Shown piece by piece: positions 61,061-64,000 of a stretch of DNA of 64,000 bases. The stretch is from assembly GCF_037893015.1 (NCBI RefSeq), contig NC_133666.1, positions 622,399,156 through 622,463,155 on the forward strand, in the 5' to 3' direction. Under the pieces are notes generated by a model. It was not told the origin of the DNA. It made no database searches and was given only the letters and a program-made list of their open reading frames with translations. The DNA is from Macrotis lagotis (taxonomy: Eukaryota; Chordata; Mammalia; Peramelemorphia; Peramelidae). Every line of letters begins with the position of its first letter. The stretch's first letter is position 1. Made by a program: the position numbers and the translations under genes.

Positions 61061-62579
61061 GCCTTTTGTCCTCTCTTCTCCCTGTCTCCTTCCCTTTCTC
61101 TGCTTCTTTTTGGTGTCTCTCTTTACTCTTTTCCTTTCATAAATTTCTCTATTTCTTAATCTCTTTTTCCTTTTCTGTACACCTCTTGTTCTCAAACAGA
61201 TACCTAATCACTGGGGTGAGTAACCTTGATTCAATACCAAAGCTTGTTTTCTTCCCTTGCTCCCAAGGGAAATCAAGAAAGCTTATGCTAAGGTCAGTTC
61301 TCTAGGTTGTAGGGGGAGTTGGAGTTGAGGATGTAAGGGAGGTGAGACCACTTTGTCTTCTATTTCCAGGTCAGTGGATGAGGACTACCTTTCTCTGCCA
61401 TCTCCCCAGTCCTTGATTTGATTGAAGAGCTTCACAATCAGCTTCAATCCTTTTAGTTACATCCTCTCTGCACCTCCTCCCTATTGTTTCATGGCTCGTG
61501 ATGTTCAGTCTCTCAGTAAATATTAATTAAACACCTTCTATGTACCACATCTCTGCTAAACACAATACAAAGGATGACCAAATACTATCCTATGTCTCAA
61601 GGGACTATTATCTTAGGAAAGAAACAATATGGGAACCTTTAAGCACAAAAAGTTATATACACAATAAATTAGAAATAACCAGCACAGGAAAATCACTAGA
61701 ATTAAGGGAAATGAGGTTTTCATAGGAGGTGTAATTTCAGTTGGCACTTGAAAAAAAGCCAGGGAAATTGGTTAGTTAAGATGAGGAGGGAAAAATTCCA
61801 GACATGAGGGATAACCAGTAAAAATCCCTGGAACTGGAATATGGAATGTATTCTTTAAGAAACAGCAAGGTTGATATCATGAACAATGATAGCATGGAAT
61901 ATGGAATGTATTCTTTAAGAAACAGCAAGGTTGTTATCATGAAAAATGATATCTCCCACAGATTACATGAGATAGAAGGTAGATATCGAATAAAGATTGG
62001 AAAGAGATTGGCCTGTGAAAAGGGGCTTTGAATGTCGGATAGCGTATTTTATATTTGATCTTTTTCCTTGCAATCTGAAACTTTGTTCTTCATTCTCATC
62101 ATCATCATCTCCATCCATCAACCCTTCATCCGTTCTCAGGCCATCATCCTTATACTAATTCTTCCTTTCCCTAAATTTATCCTTTAGAAAATGAGTTCAA
62201 CTCTCCACTTTCCTCTTTTCTTGAGTCCCTTGTCATTTTACCTTATTGCCTAGATTGCCTTACAAAGGCTCAGTATTGATCTCTTTCATATGTACTGCCT
62301 TTTTTTCCTACACAGCTGCCAGTAGCTGAGGAAAATCACAAAACAATGCTCAGTGGGTCACTTTATTTTATATTACTTCAGTTTGAACCCTCACTGCTTA
62401 AAGACAAGCCTCTTAAACTATCATTTCACTGTCCTCTTTACCACAGTGGCTCTTCTATATCTTTCCATCCCTCCTCAAGCCATTCATGGAGAACAATCCC
62501 CACACACTCATAGCTGACAATCTTCCCACACTCATATTTAATTTAATAATTAAGAACTATCTTTTATTTTAATTACTAA
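61061..62579. other. Insert in unit C between the exon flank and the L2
   Basis: Not seen in units A or B. It contains a 60-bp tandem duplication (61835-61954) and an MIR3/L3-type end at 61515. A phrase at 61492-61515 (ATGGCTCGTGATGTTCAGTCTCTCAG region) loosely echoes the start exon of the gene, too short to call. Confidence 0.4.
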
Positions 62580-64000
62580 GGAGCTTTTCTTCTTCCCTCC
62601 TCTTTGTTTTTACATCATTCAGATGACTTCTGCCATCGTTTCTTCTTTTACCCTGTCTCACACAAAGAGGTAGCTCTTCTTGCTAAGGCAAACTCCTTTT
62701 ACATGCACAAGTAGTCCCATTCCATCATCTCCTCCAGCATATTGTCCCCTTTATCATTCCCATTCTTTCAATTATCTTCAGTCTCTACTTGCTTATTAAT
62801 TACAATTAATTACAAATTAATCACAAAACAACAATTGAACCATCCATCTCTTCTAGTTATTGCCACATCTGTCTCCCCAATGGTGGCTAAACTACTGAGA
62901 AAGAATGTACAATATGTGCTTACTTCCTTTTCTCTCTCTTCCTCATTCTCTACAGTTTGGCTTCTGTCATTATTCAAATGAAACTCTTCTTTTCAATTTA
63001 ACAGTCTTTTAATTGTGAATTCCAGTGGCCTTTAAGAAAAAAATCAGATGATACTTCTTGCTCTCTCTGCAACCTGTGACACTGTTGATGACTTTTCTTT
63101 TGCCTGTTGTGGTGGGTCAGTTTTTTCCAACATTTTGTGACCTCATTATGAAACTTTTTTGGCAACTATACTAGAATGGTTTCTCATTCCCTGCTTCAGC
63201 TCATATTTCCAGACTGGGAAAAAGAGGAGACTGGGAAAAAGAGTGCCTAGCAACACACAGTCAGTAAAAGAGGGAGGTGAGATTTGAACTCATGAAGATG
63301 AGTACTGATTCCAAGACCCAGTACTTTATCCATTGCAGCACCTAGCTTCCTTTTTCTTTTGCTTAATACCCTCATCCTCTAGATTTTTGTGATACTGCTC
63401 TATCCTGTTTCTCCTTCAAATCTACCACTCACCTTCACTGGGTTTTTATCCAGGTCTACTGACCATGATTGTCCTACAGGTTTTTGTTGTGAACCTTTTC
63501 TTCTCCCCTTTTTATTATTTCACTCAGTGATCTGACCATCTCACATGAATTCAATTATCCTTTTTATGCTGATATTTCTCTTAATACTTTGTCTAGTCTT
63601 TTTTTTTAAGGTTTTTGCAAGGCAAACAGGGTTAAGTGGCTTGCCCAAGTTCACATGGCTAGGTAATTATTAAGTGTCTGAGACAGGATTTGAACCCAGG
63701 TCCTCCTGACTCCAGGGCTGGTGCTTTATCCGCTACGCCACCTAGCCGCCCCTCACTACGCCACCTAGCCACCCCCACTACGCCACCTAGCTGCCCCAAC
63801 TTTGTCTAGTATTAACATCTCTCTTGACTTCTAGTCTTGCATTTCCAATAGTCCATGAGACATCTCAAAATCAATGTCTCAAAGACATTTTATGGCCAAT
63901 ATGCTTAAAACTGAACTAATTTCCTGCCCTCAAATCCTCCCTTTCCATAACTTCCCCTCTTCCATTTGCAGATACCACTATCTTCCTAGGTAGCCTAGGT
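62580..64000 (+). mobile_element. L2, unit C, over 1.2 kb, running off the window
   Basis: 'cagtttggcttctgtcatta' at 62953, 'ttgctctctctgcaacctgtgacactgttgatgac' region at 63057-63092 (LSATCDTVDD, from the L2 LSAAFDTVDH motif), then 63340-63600 and 63797-64000 ('ttaaaactgaactaatttcc'). Interrupted by MIR-like DNA (63240-63350) and a SINE (63604-63796). Confidence 0.8.
63604..63796 (-). mobile_element. SINE with its head repeated three times
   Basis: Antisense; complete body, then CTACGCCACCTAGC occurs at about 63734, 63757 and 63778, each followed by a CGCCCC/CACCCC/TGCCCC-like end. Confidence 0.93.

Noticed and set aside
61492-61515. Copy of the signal-peptide exon in unit C
   Set aside because: Only about 20 bases resemble it, and the order relative to the last-exon copy would be wrong.
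1-64000. CRISPR arrays, tRNA or rRNA genes, Polinton-type elements
   Set aside because: None seen; tRNA-like promoter wording belongs to SINEs.

Overview
The window looks like nuclear DNA of a marsupial, probably an Australian lineage. It carries about fifteen copies of a tRNA-derived marsupial SINE (head near GGGGCAGCTAGGTGG, body with the wording 'cttaataattacctagctgtg'), many L1 and half-L1 (HAL1-type) LINEs with marsupial-style sequence, older L2 and MIR-like repeats, and genes split by GT-AG introns. The species call is inference from the repeats. No bacterial gene, CRISPR array, tRNA or rRNA gene was seen.

The one gene that looks whole is on the + strand, 21340-28461. Four coding exons (21340-21427, 22701-23042, 24896-25003, 28304-28461) join in phase 1 throughout and give a 231-residue protein: signal peptide, one V-type Ig domain, one membrane segment, then a second hydrophobic segment. 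This is the plan of MOG (myelin oligodendrocyte glycoprotein) and its butyrophilin (BTN) relatives. Two decayed copies of its last exon lie downstream at 43557 and about 60619. Their flanks match as well: intron 3, the 3' side, an old L2 and, in two of the three, the same HAL1 insertion. So the right-hand two thirds of the window is a worn tandem duplication of the 3' half of this gene (units A about 25.6-36 kb, B 43.1-48.7 kb, C 56.1-63+ kb).

Layout: 0-4 kb L2 and L1 scraps; 4.2-14.6 kb a pile of minus-strand L1s with a solo LTR and an unidentified insert; 15.1-16.7 kb a minus-strand, intronless, near full-length LAMP1 retrocopy split by a SINE; 17.0-18.4 kb an L2 split by a second solo LTR of the same family; 18.4-28.5 kb the MOG/BTN-like gene; 28.5-36 kb its 3' flank, an old HAL1 and, inside that, a complete 3.2-kb HAL1-like element with target-site duplications and three SINE-derived modules; 38-43 kb plus-strand L1; 43-49 kb unit B; 50.6-56 kb more L1, holding an RPL10 processed pseudogene with a 16-bp target-site duplication and an inverted repeat; 56-64 kb unit C and a long L2 that runs off the end.

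I see no evidence of a wholly new biological system. The items most worth following are the MOG/BTN-like gene with its exon duplications, the ORF1-only LINE with SINE-derived modules, and the inverted repeat in unit C.
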